DNA of 20,491 nucleotides, taken from Pseudomonadota bacterium. Its GTDB lineage: Bacteria > Pseudomonadota > Alphaproteobacteria > Caulobacterales > Caulobacteraceae. The stretch is taken from NCBI GenBank assembly GCA_023434265.1, contig JAEYTA010000103.1, forward strand, positions 1 to 20,491, given 5' to 3'. The translations under genes and the position numbers were made by a program. Below, piece by piece: positions 1 to 8,159 of the stretch (its first letter is position 1; every line of letters starts with the position of its first letter). The notes under the pieces were generated by a model that worked only from the letters and a program-made list of their open reading frames with translations, was not told the origin of the DNA and made no database searches.

Positions 1-918
1 GCCCGACCCCGCCCACAGACCGACCGGCCGCTGCGGGTCGCCCTCGCCGGCTGCGGCGTGGTCGGCGGCGGCGTGGCGGCGCGCCTGCTGTCCGATCCAC
101 GGTTCGATCTCGTCGGGGTCCTGGTCCGCGACCGGGACAAGCCGCGCGACCCGGCTCTCCCGCGCGGCCTTCTGTTGACCGACCCGGCCGCCCTGCTGGC
201 GCGCGAGCCGGACGTGCTGGTCGAGGCGATCTCGGAGGCCTCCACCGGGCTCGCCCTGATCCGCGCCGCCCTGGCCCGCGGCGTCGACGTGGTCAGCGCC
301 GACAAGCAGGCGGTCGGCGCCGACCTGCCGGGGCTGGTCGCTCTCGCCCGGGCGGGCGGCGCCCGGCTGCTCTACTCGGCCTGCGTCGGGGGCGGCGCGC
401 CGCTGGTCGAGACGGTGCGCCGGGCCCGCGCCCACGGGCCCGTCGTCCGGCTGGAAGCGGTGCTGAACGGGACCTGCAACTTCATCCTCGAGCGGCTGGC
501 CGGCGGACAGACCTTCGAGGCCGCCCTGGCTGCGGCGAGGGCCGCCGGCTTCGCCGAGGCGGATCCGACGGCGGACCTGTCCGGCGCCGACGCCGCCGCC
601 AAGCTGGCCATCCTCGCCCACGAAGCGGGGACCAGCCTCTCGCCGGACCACATTCCTTGCGAGGCGCTGACCTCCGCGCGGCCGGCGGCGAGCGGCCCCG
701 TCCGTCAGGTCGCCCGGCTCGACGTGACCACCGGCGAGGCCGCGGTCGCCCTGCGCCCGGCGCCGGGCGATCCGCTGTTCGCCGACCTGCCGGAGGAGTG
801 GAACGCGCTGCGGGTGGTCACGGCGGACGGCCGGACCTTCACGGCGCGCGGTCGCGGCGCCGGTCGCGCGCCGACGGCGGAGAGCGTCTGGGCCGATCTC
901 GTCGACCTGGCCGGCTGA
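1..918 (+). CDS. hom: Homoserine dehydrogenase, ACT-less, 5'-truncated by the window edge
   Basis: It reduces aspartate semialdehyde to homoserine with NAD(P)H, the branch point to methionine and threonine. The frame is open from base 1, and the residues LRVALAGCGVVGGG (bases 31-72) form the N-terminal Rossmann GxGxxG loop, so the true start lies a few codons upstream of the window and the GTG at 58 is internal. The family signature is clear: NGTCNFIL, then AAGFAEADPTADLSGADAAAK with the catalytic Asp and Lys, and SADKQAV as the counterpart of the conserved NK motif. The C-terminal GRGAGRAPTAESVWADL is where the catalytic core ends. The protein stops there, so the C-terminal regulatory ACT domain of typical bacterial enzymes of about 430 residues is missing. 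Family assignment is firm; allosteric insensitivity is inferred. Confidence 0.88.
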   Translation, partial: ARPRPQTDRPLRVALAGCGVVGGGVAARLLSDPRFDLVGVLVRDRDKPRDPALPRGLLLTDPAALLAREPDVLVEAISEASTGLALIRAALARGVDVVSADKQAVGADLPGLVALARAGGARLLYSACVGGGAPLVETVRRARAHGPVVRLEAVLNGTCNFILERLAGGQTFEAALAAARAAGFAEADPTADLSGADAAAKLAILAHEAGTSLSPDHIPCEALTSARPAASGPVRQVARLDVTTGEAAVALRPAPGDPLFADLPEEWNALRVVTADGRTFTARGRGAGRAPTAESVWADLVDLAG

Positions 919-988
919 TCGCCGGGCGGCCGCTGGCGTCGGCGCGGATTCCGGTCCACCGTCCCGCGACACGGTCCGGGGAGGGACG

Positions 989-2680
989 ATGACCGAAGCC
1001 GCCGAAACCCACACCGTCGACCGCCGCGACCGGCTGGTCGTGCTGGCCTCGTCCGTGGGGACGGTGATCGAGTGGTACGATTTCTATCTGTACGGCTCGC
1101 TGGCGGCGATCATCAGCGCGCAGTTCTTCTCGGGGGTGAACGAGACCACCGGCTTCATCTTCGCCCTGATGGCCTTCGCCGCCGGCTTCGCCGTCCGGCC
1201 GTTCGGGGCGGTCTTCTTCGGCCGGCTGGGCGACCTGTGGGGGCGCAAGAACACCTTTCTGGTGACCATGCTGTTGATGGGGCTGTCGACCTTCGTCGTC
1301 GGCCTGTTGCCGTCCTACGCCGCCATCGGCGTGGCGGCGCCGATCATCCTCGTGGCCATGCGTCTGGTGCAGGGGCTGGCGCTCGGCGGCGAATACGGCG
1401 GCGCGGCCACCTACGTCGCCGAGCACGCCCCGCCGGGAAAGCGCGGCTTCTACACCAGCTTCATCCAGATCACCGCCACCGCCGGCCTGATGCTCAGCCT
1501 GCTGGTCATCCTCGGCGTGCGCACGGCCCTGGGCGAGGACGCCTTCCAGGCCTGGGGCTGGCGCATCCCCTTCCTGGTGTCGATCCTGCTGCTCGGGGTG
1601 TCGCTGTGGATCCGGCTGCGGCTGGCGGAGAGCCCGGCGTTCCGGCGCATGAAGGCCGAAGGGCGCGGCTCCTCCACCCCGCTGAAGGACAGCTTCGGCC
1701 GCTGGTCCAACCTGAAGCTGGTGCTGCTGGCCCTGTTCGGCCTCGCCGCCGGGCAGGCGGTGGTCTGGTACGCCGGCCAGTTCTACGCCCTGTTCTTCCT
1801 CGAGAAGACGCTGAAGGTCGATCCGGCGCTGGCCAATGTGCTGGTGGCGATCGCCCTGCTGCTGGCCACGCCCTTCTTCGTCTTCTGGGGGTGGCTGTCG
1901 GACAAGGTCGGGCGCAAGCCGATCATCCTGACCGGCTGCCTGCTGGCGGCGCTGACCTACTTCCCGCTGTTCCATGCGCTGACCGCCGCGGCCAATCCGC
2001 AGCTGGCGCGGGCGACGGCGGCGGCGCCGGTCACGGTAATCGCCGATCCGGCCGACTGCAGCTTCCAGTTCGACCCCGTCGGCAAGGCGCGGTTCGACAG
2101 CTCCTGCGACATGGCCAAGGCCTGGCTCGCCAAGGCCGGCGTGACCTACGCCAATACCGCCGCGCCCGCCGGCGCGGTCGCCGAGGTCCGGATCGGCGGC
2201 GCCACGGTCGCGAGCGTCCGCAGCGTCATCGCCGAGGATGTGCGGTTCGCCTCTATCCCGGTCGGCGCTATCAGTCGCGAAGAGTTCGCGACCCGCAAGG
2301 CCGCATTCGAAGAGGAGTTGGGCGCCGCCCTGACCGCCGCCGGCTATCCGGTCAAGGCCGACAGCGCGGAGGTCAACAAGCCGCTTGTCGTCGGCATCCT
2401 GTTCCTGCTCGTGCTCTATGTGACCATGGTCTACGGGCCGATCGCGGCGGCGCTGGTGGAGATGTTCCCGACCCGGATCCGCTACACCTCCATGTCCCTG
2501 CCCTACCACATCGGCAACGGCTGGTTCGGCGGCTTCCTGCCGACCACCGCCTTCGCCATCGTGGCCGCGACCGGCAACGTCTACGCCGGCCTGTGGTATC
2601 CGGTTGTGGTCGCCCTGATCACCGTGGTGGTCGGCGGCCTGCTGATCCGGGACCGCAAGGACGTGGACATCCATGCCTGA
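989..2680 (+). CDS. MFS transporter, metabolite:H+ symporter (MHS/ProP-like) family, with large periplasmic insertion
   Basis: This is an inner-membrane proton symporter of the MHS family, which moves organic acids or osmolytes such as 2-oxoglutarate, proline and betaine; the substrate cannot be told here. The 563 residues begin with IEWYDFYLYG (residues 27-36), typical of MHS. The loop 2-3 motif GRLGDLWGRK is at 78-87 and its second-half copy GWLSDKVGRK at 301-310. MHS proteins are usually about 430-450 residues. The excess is a soluble segment at about 332-465 between TM9 and TM10, on the periplasmic side by topology, with two cysteines (C357 and C373) that could form a disulfide. The start follows a GGGGAGGG Shine-Dalgarno sequence. 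The end overlaps the next gene by 8 bases, so the two are probably co-transcribed. Confidence 0.88.
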   Translation: MTEAAETHTVDRRDRLVVLASSVGTVIEWYDFYLYGSLAAIISAQFFSGVNETTGFIFALMAFAAGFAVRPFGAVFFGRLGDLWGRKNTFLVTMLLMGLSTFVVGLLPSYAAIGVAAPIILVAMRLVQGLALGGEYGGAATYVAEHAPPGKRGFYTSFIQITATAGLMLSLLVILGVRTALGEDAFQAWGWRIPFLVSILLLGVSLWIRLRLAESPAFRRMKAEGRGSSTPLKDSFGRWSNLKLVLLALFGLAAGQAVVWYAGQFYALFFLEKTLKVDPALANVLVAIALLLATPFFVFWGWLSDKVGRKPIILTGCLLAALTYFPLFHALTAAANPQLARATAAAPVTVIADPADCSFQFDPVGKARFDSSCDMAKAWLAKAGVTYANTAAPAGAVAEVRIGGATVASVRSVIAEDVRFASIPVGAISREEFATRKAAFEEELGAALTAAGYPVKADSAEVNKPLVVGILFLLVLYVTMVYGPIAAALVEMFPTRIRYTSMSLPYHIGNGWFGGFLPTTAFAIVAATGNVYAGLWYPVVVALITVVVGGLLIRDRKDVDIHA

Positions 2681-3110
2681 CCTGCTGACGCCCCCGGCGG
2701 CGGCGCTGCTGCTGCCGCTGTTCCTGCACTTCGGCCTGGTGGTCGGGCTCTACGTCATCCTGACCTGGGCCCGGCTGGTGACGGTGCGGCGCGGCGAGGC
2801 CCGCACCGAGGACTTCGCCCGGGCCGACGGCGACGCCCGCCTGTCGGCGCGTATCCAGCGCAATCTGGCCAACCAGTTCGAGGCGCCCGTCTTCGCCTGG
2901 GCCGGCGCGCTGGTGCTGATCCTGACCGGCCATGCGACGACGCTCGACATCGCGGCGGCCTGGCTTTTCCTCGCCGGACGGCTGATCCACTCGCTGGTCC
3001 AGTGCACCGGCGACGACGTGGTGTTGCGCGGCCGGGTGTTCACGATCAACTTCGTCGGCGTGATCTGGCTGATGGGGCATGCCATGCTGGCGGTCCTCGG
3101 CGGGCCGTAG
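2673..3110 (+). CDS. MAPEG family membrane protein
   Basis: This 145-residue integral membrane protein belongs to the MAPEG family (membrane-associated proteins in eicosanoid and glutathione metabolism). Four hydrophobic segments lie at about 9-32, 72-88, 92-110 and 122-143. The loop after the first helix carries R60-x3-N64-x5-E70 followed by AP, the conserved MAPEG arginine/asparagine/glutamate region. Eukaryotic members are glutathione transferases or peroxidases. The role of bacterial members is mostly unknown, so no substrate is proposed. Its start codon lies inside the 3' end of the MFS gene (8-base overlap), which suggests translational coupling. The acetyl-CoA synthetase gene begins 35 bases downstream. 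Confidence 0.8.
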   Translation: MPDLLTPPAAALLLPLFLHFGLVVGLYVILTWARLVTVRRGEARTEDFARADGDARLSARIQRNLANQFEAPVFAWAGALVLILTGHATTLDIAAAWLFLAGRLIHSLVQCTGDDVVLRGRVFTINFVGVIWLMGHAMLAVLGGP

Positions 3111-3134
3111 GCGAGCTCGCCCGCCGGGACCATC

Positions 3135-3140
3135 GAGGAG
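3135..3140 (+). promoter_or_regulatory. Shine-Dalgarno sequence fixing the GTG start of acs
   Basis: GAGGAG lies five bases upstream of GTG at 3146. It decides the start: the frame is open further upstream, to an ATG at 3002 inside the MAPEG gene, but that extension is arginine-rich and unlike any Acs N-terminus. Confidence 0.7.
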
Positions 3141-3145
3141 CCGCC

Positions 3146-5092
3146 GTGACCGAACCCGAACTCTATCCCGTCCCGTCCGAATGGGCCCAGCGCGCCCGGA
3201 TGAACCGCGCCGCTTGGGAGAGCGCCCGGACCGCCGCCCGCGAGACGCCCGACGCCTTCTGGGCCGAGCAGGCGCGGCGGCTGGACTGGTTCGAGGCCCC
3301 GACGAAGATCAAGGACGTGTCCTTCGACAAGGCGGACTTCCGCATCCGCTGGTTCGAGGACGGGGTGCTGAACGTGGCCTGGAACTGCCTCGACCGGCAC
3401 CTGGAGGCGCGCGGCGACGAGACGGCGATCATCTGGGAGGGCGACGACCCGGCCCAGTCGGGCAGGCTGAGCTATCGCGAGCTGCACGCCGAGGTGTGCC
3501 GCATGGCCAACGTCCTGAAGAAGCTGGGCGTGGCGAAGGGCGACCGGGTGACCCTCTACCTGCCGATGATCCCGGCGGCGGCCGTGGCCATGCTGGCCTG
3601 CGCGCGGATCGGCGCGGTCCATTCGGTGGTGTTCGGCGGCTTCTCGCCCGAGAGCCTGTGCGGCCGCATCGAGGACTGCGGGTCCAGGGTTGTGATCACC
3701 GCGGACGAGGGCCTGCGCGGCGGCAAGCGGGTGCCACTGAAGGCCAACGTCGACGCCGCGCTGGAGAAGGGCGCCGGGGCCATCGTCGAGACGGTGCTGA
3801 TCGTCTCGCACACCAACGCCGACATCCCGATCGTCGAGGGCCGCGACGTCCGCTACGGCGAGGCCAAGCATGGGGTGTCCGACGACTGCCCGTGCGAGCC
3901 GATGAAGGCCGAGGACCCGCTGTTCATCCTCTACACCTCGGGCTCGACCGGGAAGCCCAAGGGGGTGCTGCACACCACCGGCGGCTATCTGTTCTGGGCG
4001 GCGTGGACGCACGAGCTGGTGTTCGACTACCGGCCGGGCGAGGTGTTCTGGTGCACCGCCGACGTGGGCTGGGTGACCGGCCACAGCTATTGCGTCTACG
4101 GCCCGCTGGCCAACGGCGCGACGACCCTGATGTTCGAGGGCGTGCCCAACTACCCGGACCACAGCCGTTTCTGGCGCGTCGTCGACAAGCACAAGGTCGA
4201 GATCCTCTACACCGCCCCCACCGCGCTCAGGGCGCTGATGCGCGAGGGCGACGGGCCGGTGAAGGCGACCAGCCGCGCCTCGCTGCGCCTGCTCGGCACG
4301 GTCGGGGAGCCGATCAATCCCGAGGCCTGGCGCTGGTATCACGAGGTCGTGGGCGAGGGGCGCTGTCCCATCGTCGACACCTGGTGGCAGACCGAGACGG
4401 GCGGCATCCTCGTCTCGCCCCTGCCGGGCGCCACCGACCTCAAGCCCGGCTCGGCGACGAAACCCCTGCCGGGCGTCGAGCTTCAGATCGTCGACGCCGA
4501 CGGGACGCCGCTGGAGGGCGAGGCGACCGGCAACCTGTGCATCACCGACAGCTGGCCGGGGCAGATGCGCACCGTCTGGGGCGATCCGCAGCGCTTCTTC
4601 GACACCTATTTCTCGACCTACCCGGGCCGCTACTTCACCGGCGACGGCTGCCGTCGCGACGCCGACGGCTACTACTGGATCACCGGCCGCGTCGACGACG
4701 TGATCAACGTCTCGGGCCACCGCATGGGCACGGCCGAGGTGGAGAGCGCCCTGGTGCTGCACGACGACGTCGCCGAGGCCGCCGTCGTCGGCTTTCCGCA
4801 CGACATCAAGGGCCAGGGCATCTACGCCTATGTGACGCTGAACGTGGGCGTCGAGCCGACCGAGGACCTGCGCAAGGCGCTGGTCGCCCACGTCCGCAAG
4901 GAGATCGGCCCGATCGCCGCGCCGGACGTGATCCAGTGGGCCCCGGGCCTGCCCAAGACCCGCTCGGGCAAGATCATGCGCCGCATCCTGCGCAAGATCG
5001 CCGAGGGCGAGGTGCAGGCGCTGGGCGACACCTCGACCCTGGCCGATCCGGCGGTGGTCGACGACCTCGTCCGCAACCGGGCCGGGGCCTAG
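3146..5092 (+). CDS. acs: Acetyl-coenzyme A synthetase
   Basis: This cytoplasmic AMP-forming enzyme makes acetyl-CoA from acetate, ATP and CoA through acetyl-adenylate. From the GTG at 3146 it is 648 residues, close to the 652 of E. coli Acs. The phosphate-binding loop YTSGSTGKPKG is at 263-273, the acetate-pocket and adenine motif WWQTETGG at 413-420, the hinge region GYYWITGRVDDVINVSGHR at 508-526, and the C-terminal catalytic loop TRSGKIMRR at 605-613. K609 is the lysine that is acetylated to switch Acs off in Salmonella, and it has the same residue number here, so reversible acetylation is likely. No acetyltransferase or deacetylase gene is nearby. It is the last gene of a plus-strand run and is followed by two long hairpins. 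Confidence 0.96.
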   Translation: MTEPELYPVPSEWAQRARMNRAAWESARTAARETPDAFWAEQARRLDWFEAPTKIKDVSFDKADFRIRWFEDGVLNVAWNCLDRHLEARGDETAIIWEGDDPAQSGRLSYRELHAEVCRMANVLKKLGVAKGDRVTLYLPMIPAAAVAMLACARIGAVHSVVFGGFSPESLCGRIEDCGSRVVITADEGLRGGKRVPLKANVDAALEKGAGAIVETVLIVSHTNADIPIVEGRDVRYGEAKHGVSDDCPCEPMKAEDPLFILYTSGSTGKPKGVLHTTGGYLFWAAWTHELVFDYRPGEVFWCTADVGWVTGHSYCVYGPLANGATTLMFEGVPNYPDHSRFWRVVDKHKVEILYTAPTALRALMREGDGPVKATSRASLRLLGTVGEPINPEAWRWYHEVVGEGRCPIVDTWWQTETGGILVSPLPGATDLKPGSATKPLPGVELQIVDADGTPLEGEATGNLCITDSWPGQMRTVWGDPQRFFDTYFSTYPGRYFTGDGCRRDADGYYWITGRVDDVINVSGHRMGTAEVESALVLHDDVAEAAVVGFPHDIKGQGIYAYVTLNVGVEPTEDLRKALVAHVRKEIGPIAAPDVIQWAPGLPKTRSGKIMRRILRKIAEGEVQALGDTSTLADPAVVDDLVRNRAGA

Positions 5093-5141
5093 ACCGAAAT
5101 CGGCTTTGTTGGACGCAGTCCAACAAAGCTCAGATTTCGGT
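5093..5141. terminator. Long hairpin after acs, possible bidirectional terminator
   Basis: A two-part inverted repeat begins at the base after the acs stop codon. Outer arms ACCGAAATC (5093-5101) and GATTTCGGT (5133-5141) are perfect complements, as are inner arms CTTTGTTGGAC (5104-5114) and GTCCAACAAAG (5118-5128). The loop is three bases, with a small GG/CTCA internal loop between the stems. There is no T-tract, so it is not a textbook Rho-independent terminator. Its place between two convergent genes still favours termination or 3'-end protection of mRNA. Confidence 0.6.
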
Positions 5142-5155
5142 TCAGCATATTCCTG

Positions 5156-5215
5156 GAGCCTGATTCACGGCGTCGGCGGAATCGCGAAGCGATTCCACCT
5201 CAGCCGATCAGGCTC
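5156..5215. repeat. REP-like palindrome with three GANTC sites between convergent genes
   Basis: Outer arms GAGCCTGAT (5156-5164) and ATCAGGCTC (5207-5215) are perfect complements. A shorter CGGC/GCCG match extends them inward. The inner arms GGAATCGC (5178-5185) and GCGATTCC (5189-5196) enclose a GAA loop. Three GANTC sites, at 5162, 5179 and 5191, are CcrM methyltransferase targets in alphaproteobacteria. The last base of the repeat is the first base of the stop codon of the minus-strand gene beside it. It looks like a dispersed intergenic repeat, but only one copy is in the window. Confidence 0.6.
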
Positions 5216-6504
5216 TAGATCGCCTCCAGCGCCTGCGACAGGTCGGCGAACAGATCGTCGACGTTCTCGATGCCGACCGACAGGCGCACCAGGTTGTCGC
5301 CGATGCCGCAGCGCGCCTTCGCCTCGGGGGTGTAGTCCGAGTGGGTCGTGCTGGACGGGTGCGACACCAGGCTCTCGGTCCCTCCGAGGCTGACCGCCAG
5401 CTTGAACAGGCGCAGGGCGTTGAGCATGCGGAAGGCCTCGGCCTCGCCGCCCTTCAGGCGCAGCGAGAAGGTCGAGCCGGGGCCGGCGCACTGGCGGGCG
5501 AAGACGGCCTGCTGCTCCGCCCCGCTCTCGGCCCCGCCGGCGTCCAGCACCGCCTCCACCTTGGGATGGCCGCGCAGGCGGCGGACCAGCGCCATGGCGT
5601 TGGCCTGCGACCGCTCCATGCGGATGTGCAGGGTCTCGAGGCTGCGGGTCAGCAGCCAGGCGGTGTGCGGGTCGGTCACCGTGCCGCAGATGGTGCGCAT
5701 CTCGGCCACCCGGCCCATCAGGTCGGCGCGGCCCATGCAGGCTCCCGCGATCAGGTCGGAGTGACCGCCGACGTATTTGGTCAGGGAGTAGAGAACGAGG
5801 TCCGCCCCGTGCTCCAGCGGCTTCTGCCACAGCGGGCCGAGGAAGGTGTTGTCGACCACCAGCGGCGGGGCCTCGGCCTGACCGAGGTCGCGGATGGCGT
5901 CGGCGGCGGCGCGCAGGTCGATCAGCTGGTTGGTCGGGTTGGCCGGGGTCTCGACATAGACCGCCGCCAGCCGGCCGCCGCGACTCGCCGCGCGGGCGGC
6001 CGCGTCGCGGATCGCCGTGGCGAGGGCCTCGCCGCCGTCGCAATCGGCGACGCTGACCGTGTCCACGCCCATTCGCGGCAGGATGCGATCGAACAGATAC
6101 TCGGTGCCGCCGTAGGCCGGGGCGGTGTAGACGACCACGTCGTTGGGCCGGCTCAGCGCCAGGAGGGTGGTCGAGATCGCCGCCATGCCGCTGGAGAAGA
6201 CCAGCGCCTTGTCGGCCCCGTCCCACACCGCCAGCCGGTCCTCGAGGATTTCGAGGTTGGGGTTGTTGATGCGCGAATAGATCAGCCCCAGCGCCTCCTC
6301 GGGGTCCTTCTCGCGCAGGCCGTAGGCGACCTCGAAGAACCGCTTGCCGTCCTCGGCCGAGCGGAACACGAAGGTCGAGGTCTGGAAGATCGGTGGCTTG
6401 ATCGAGCCCTCGGACAGGGCCGGATCGTAGCCGTAGCCCATCATCAGGGTCTCGGGCGCGAGCGGGCGGTCGCCCAGGGTGCGGGCGCGGTGGCGGTCGG
6501 TCAT
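5215..6504 (-). CDS. Cystathionine gamma-synthase family PLP enzyme (Cys/Met metabolism)
   Basis: This is a cytoplasmic fold-type I PLP enzyme of the Cys/Met metabolism family, 429 residues. Family marks are YSRINNPN (76-83), the cofactor phosphate-binding loop SSGMAAI (104-110), the aromatic YGGTEYLFDRI (131-141), VVDNTFLGPLWQKP (216-229) with D218 for the PLP ring nitrogen, and SLTKYVGGHSD (240-250) with the Schiff-base lysine K243. SLGGTESLVSHPSSTTH near the C-terminus is also typical. The sequence does not separate cystathionine gamma-synthase, O-acylhomoserine sulfhydrylase and methionine gamma-lyase. A homoserine dehydrogenase lies 4.3 kb away, which fits methionine synthesis but is weak evidence. 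The start has an AGGAG sequence seven bases upstream. It is downstream of, and on the same strand as, the amino-sugar operon but separated by 84 bases. Confidence 0.88.
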   Translation of the reverse strand: MTDRHRARTLGDRPLAPETLMMGYGYDPALSEGSIKPPIFQTSTFVFRSAEDGKRFFEVAYGLREKDPEEALGLIYSRINNPNLEILEDRLAVWDGADKALVFSSGMAAISTTLLALSRPNDVVVYTAPAYGGTEYLFDRILPRMGVDTVSVADCDGGEALATAIRDAAARAASRGGRLAAVYVETPANPTNQLIDLRAAADAIRDLGQAEAPPLVVDNTFLGPLWQKPLEHGADLVLYSLTKYVGGHSDLIAGACMGRADLMGRVAEMRTICGTVTDPHTAWLLTRSLETLHIRMERSQANAMALVRRLRGHPKVEAVLDAGGAESGAEQQAVFARQCAGPGSTFSLRLKGGEAEAFRMLNALRLFKLAVSLGGTESLVSHPSSTTHSDYTPEAKARCGIGDNLVRLSVGIENVDDLFADLSQALEAI

Positions 6505-6588
6505 GCGGCGTCTCCTGCGGGCGCGTCTGGCGGCGCCCTTGTTCCCATGGCGCGGCGATACGGGATGCGGGCCGGGAAGGCCAGAGCG

Positions 6589-6993
6589 TCAGGCTTGGGC
6601 CCGGGCGCCGCCGTGGGCCCGCAGCCAGTCGATCAACGCCGCAGACCTCGTTTCGACATAGTCCAGCACCGTCAGCCCTGCATCGTCCCGGGCGTTGATG
6701 TCTGCCCCGGCGGCAAGAAGAACCTCCATCAAGGTGAAGTCGCCGGAGGCAAAGGCATAGGTCTTGGCATACATCAGCGGAGTGGTGCCACGCGGGTTGG
6801 CGAGCCCCGGGTCGGCGCCTCTCTCAAGCAACAGGCGCGCGCATTCAGGTTGACCATGTCGGGCCGCTGCGATCAGCGGCGTCCAACCGTTCTCACTCCT
6901 TGCATCCGGGCTGAATCCGCCATCCAGGGCGTTCAGCAGAGATTCCAGATCGCCGGCTCCCGCTGCGCTTACAGGGTCCTTGGGAGCTCCCAT
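6589..6993 (-). CDS. Ankyrin-repeat protein coupled to a sugar aminotransferase and formyltransferase operon
   Basis: This small cytoplasmic protein of 134 residues has no signal peptide. It consists almost entirely of about four ankyrin repeats: a capping repeat at about 7-32, a canonical one at 35-67 (NGWTPLIAAARHGQ ... LLLERGADP), one at 68-104 with a few extra residues (RGTTPLMYAKTYAFASGD ... LLAAGADIN), and a C-terminal cap at 105-128. The start ATG shares one base with the TAA stop of the aminotransferase gene (TAATG), which implies translational coupling; longer in-frame starts lie inside that gene. The sugar N-formyltransferase QdtF of Providencia alcalifaciens carries a C-terminal ankyrin domain that binds a second nucleotide sugar. 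A formyltransferase without such a domain sits in this same operon. A partner role is therefore plausible but unproven. Confidence 0.88.
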   Translation of the reverse strand: MGAPKDPVSAAGAGDLESLLNALDGGFSPDARSENGWTPLIAAARHGQPECARLLLERGADPGLANPRGTTPLMYAKTYAFASGDFTLMEVLLAAGADINARDDAGLTVLDYVETRSAALIDWLRAHGGARAQA

Positions 6994-8126
6994 TACGCCG
7001 CGACGCTGCATGCCGACTTCAGGGCGTCGCAGACCCTGTCGACCTCGGCCGGCGTCAGGTAGGGGTGCATCGGCAGGCTGAGGACTCGCGTCGACAACGC
7101 CTCGCTGATCGGCAGGGACCCGGGACCCTCGCCATACACCAGATAGGCATCCTGGAGGTGCATCGGGCGCGGGTAATAGACCATGGTGGGAATGCCGGCG
7201 GCCTTCATGGCGGCCTGGACCGCATCGCGATTCTCGACCTGGACGGTGAACTGCGCCCAAGCGAAGCGGTCGTCTCCTTCGGGAAGCAGCGGGAGCGCCG
7301 CCACCACGCCGGCCAGCCGCTCGCAATAGGCCACGGCAACCCGGTGACGCGCCTCGATCTCGTCGGCGAAGATCTCCAGCTTCGGAAGCAGAATGGCCGC
7401 CTGCAGCGTGTCCAGCCGGCTGTTCACCCCTACACGGACAACGTCGTACTTCTCCTGCCCCTTCCCGTGCAGGCAGATGGACCGCATCACGGCGGCATGG
7501 TCGGCGCTGTCCGTGAAGATCGCCCCCCCGTCGCCGTAGCAGCCGAGCGGCTTGGCGGGGAAGAAGCTGGTGGTGGTGATGTCGGCCATGCCCGAGCCGA
7601 CGCGACGCCCATTGTGGCTGGCTCCGAACCCTTGGGCGGCGTCAGAAACGAAAGCGATTCCATGCTTGTCGCAGATGGCCCGGGCGCGGTCATAGTCCAC
7701 CGGCATCCCGAAAAGGTCGACGGTGAACAGGCACGCCGGATTCAATCGGCCCTCGGACTTCACGCGCTCGACGGCCGCGTCCAGCCCATCCATGTCGAGG
7801 TTATAGGTTTTTGGGTCGACGTCGACGAAGACCGGCGTTGCGCCCAGCAGCAGGATAACCTCAGCTGTCGCCGTATAGGTGAAGCTGGGGACGAAAACTG
7901 CGTCACCTTGGCCGATGCCCAAAGCCATGAGGGCCACCTGCAGGGCGTCGGTCCCGTTGGCGCAGGTGACGACATGCCTGGCGCCAGAGAACCCGGCGAG
8001 CGCGGCTTCCAGTTCCTTCACCTCCGGCCCCTGGATGAAGGCCTGCTTCTCCAGGACCCCGGCGATACGGACGCCGATCTGGTCCGCGAGGCGAGTGTAC
8101 TGGGCCTTGAGGTCGATGAATTGCAT
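6993..8126 (-). CDS. DegT/DnrJ/EryC1/StrS sugar aminotransferase, WbpE-like (3-amino sugar synthesis)
   Basis: This PLP-dependent aminotransferase of 377 residues acts on nucleotide-linked keto sugars. It matches my recollection of Pseudomonas WbpE closely: FIDLKAQ at the N-terminus, IQGPEVKELE (31-40), CANGTDALQ (55-63), DAAQGFGAS (162-170), SFFPAKPLGCYGDGGAIFT (187-205) and GVNSRLDTLQAAILLPKLEIF. K192 is the Schiff-base lysine and D162 contacts the PLP ring nitrogen. WbpE aminates the 3-keto group of UDP-2-acetamido-glucuronate. The preceding Gfo/Idh gene would supply such a 3-keto sugar, so a 3-amino product is likely, though glucose or glucuronate type is open. The related lipid A enzyme GnnB is an alternative. 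It starts 33 bases after the formyltransferase gene and overlaps the ankyrin gene by one base. Confidence 0.92.
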   Translation of the reverse strand: MQFIDLKAQYTRLADQIGVRIAGVLEKQAFIQGPEVKELEAALAGFSGARHVVTCANGTDALQVALMALGIGQGDAVFVPSFTYTATAEVILLLGATPVFVDVDPKTYNLDMDGLDAAVERVKSEGRLNPACLFTVDLFGMPVDYDRARAICDKHGIAFVSDAAQGFGASHNGRRVGSGMADITTTSFFPAKPLGCYGDGGAIFTDSADHAAVMRSICLHGKGQEKYDVVRVGVNSRLDTLQAAILLPKLEIFADEIEARHRVAVAYCERLAGVVAALPLLPEGDDRFAWAQFTVQVENRDAVQAAMKAAGIPTMVYYPRPMHLQDAYLVYGEGPGSLPISEALSTRVLSLPMHPYLTPAEVDRVCDALKSACSVAA

Positions 8127-8159
8127 GGTGTCTCGCTGGATGACAGGGTGGCAGACCGG

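Noticed and set aside
839..2674. 611-codon open frame antisense to the MFS transporter
   Set aside because: It has low-complexity Asp/His/Gln/Arg-rich composition and mirrors the MFS codons; it is an artefact of high third-position GC.
3002..3145. N-terminal extension of Acs from an upstream ATG
   Set aside because: The extension overlaps the MAPEG gene and is arginine-rich; the GTG at 3146 has a good Shine-Dalgarno sequence and gives the normal family length.
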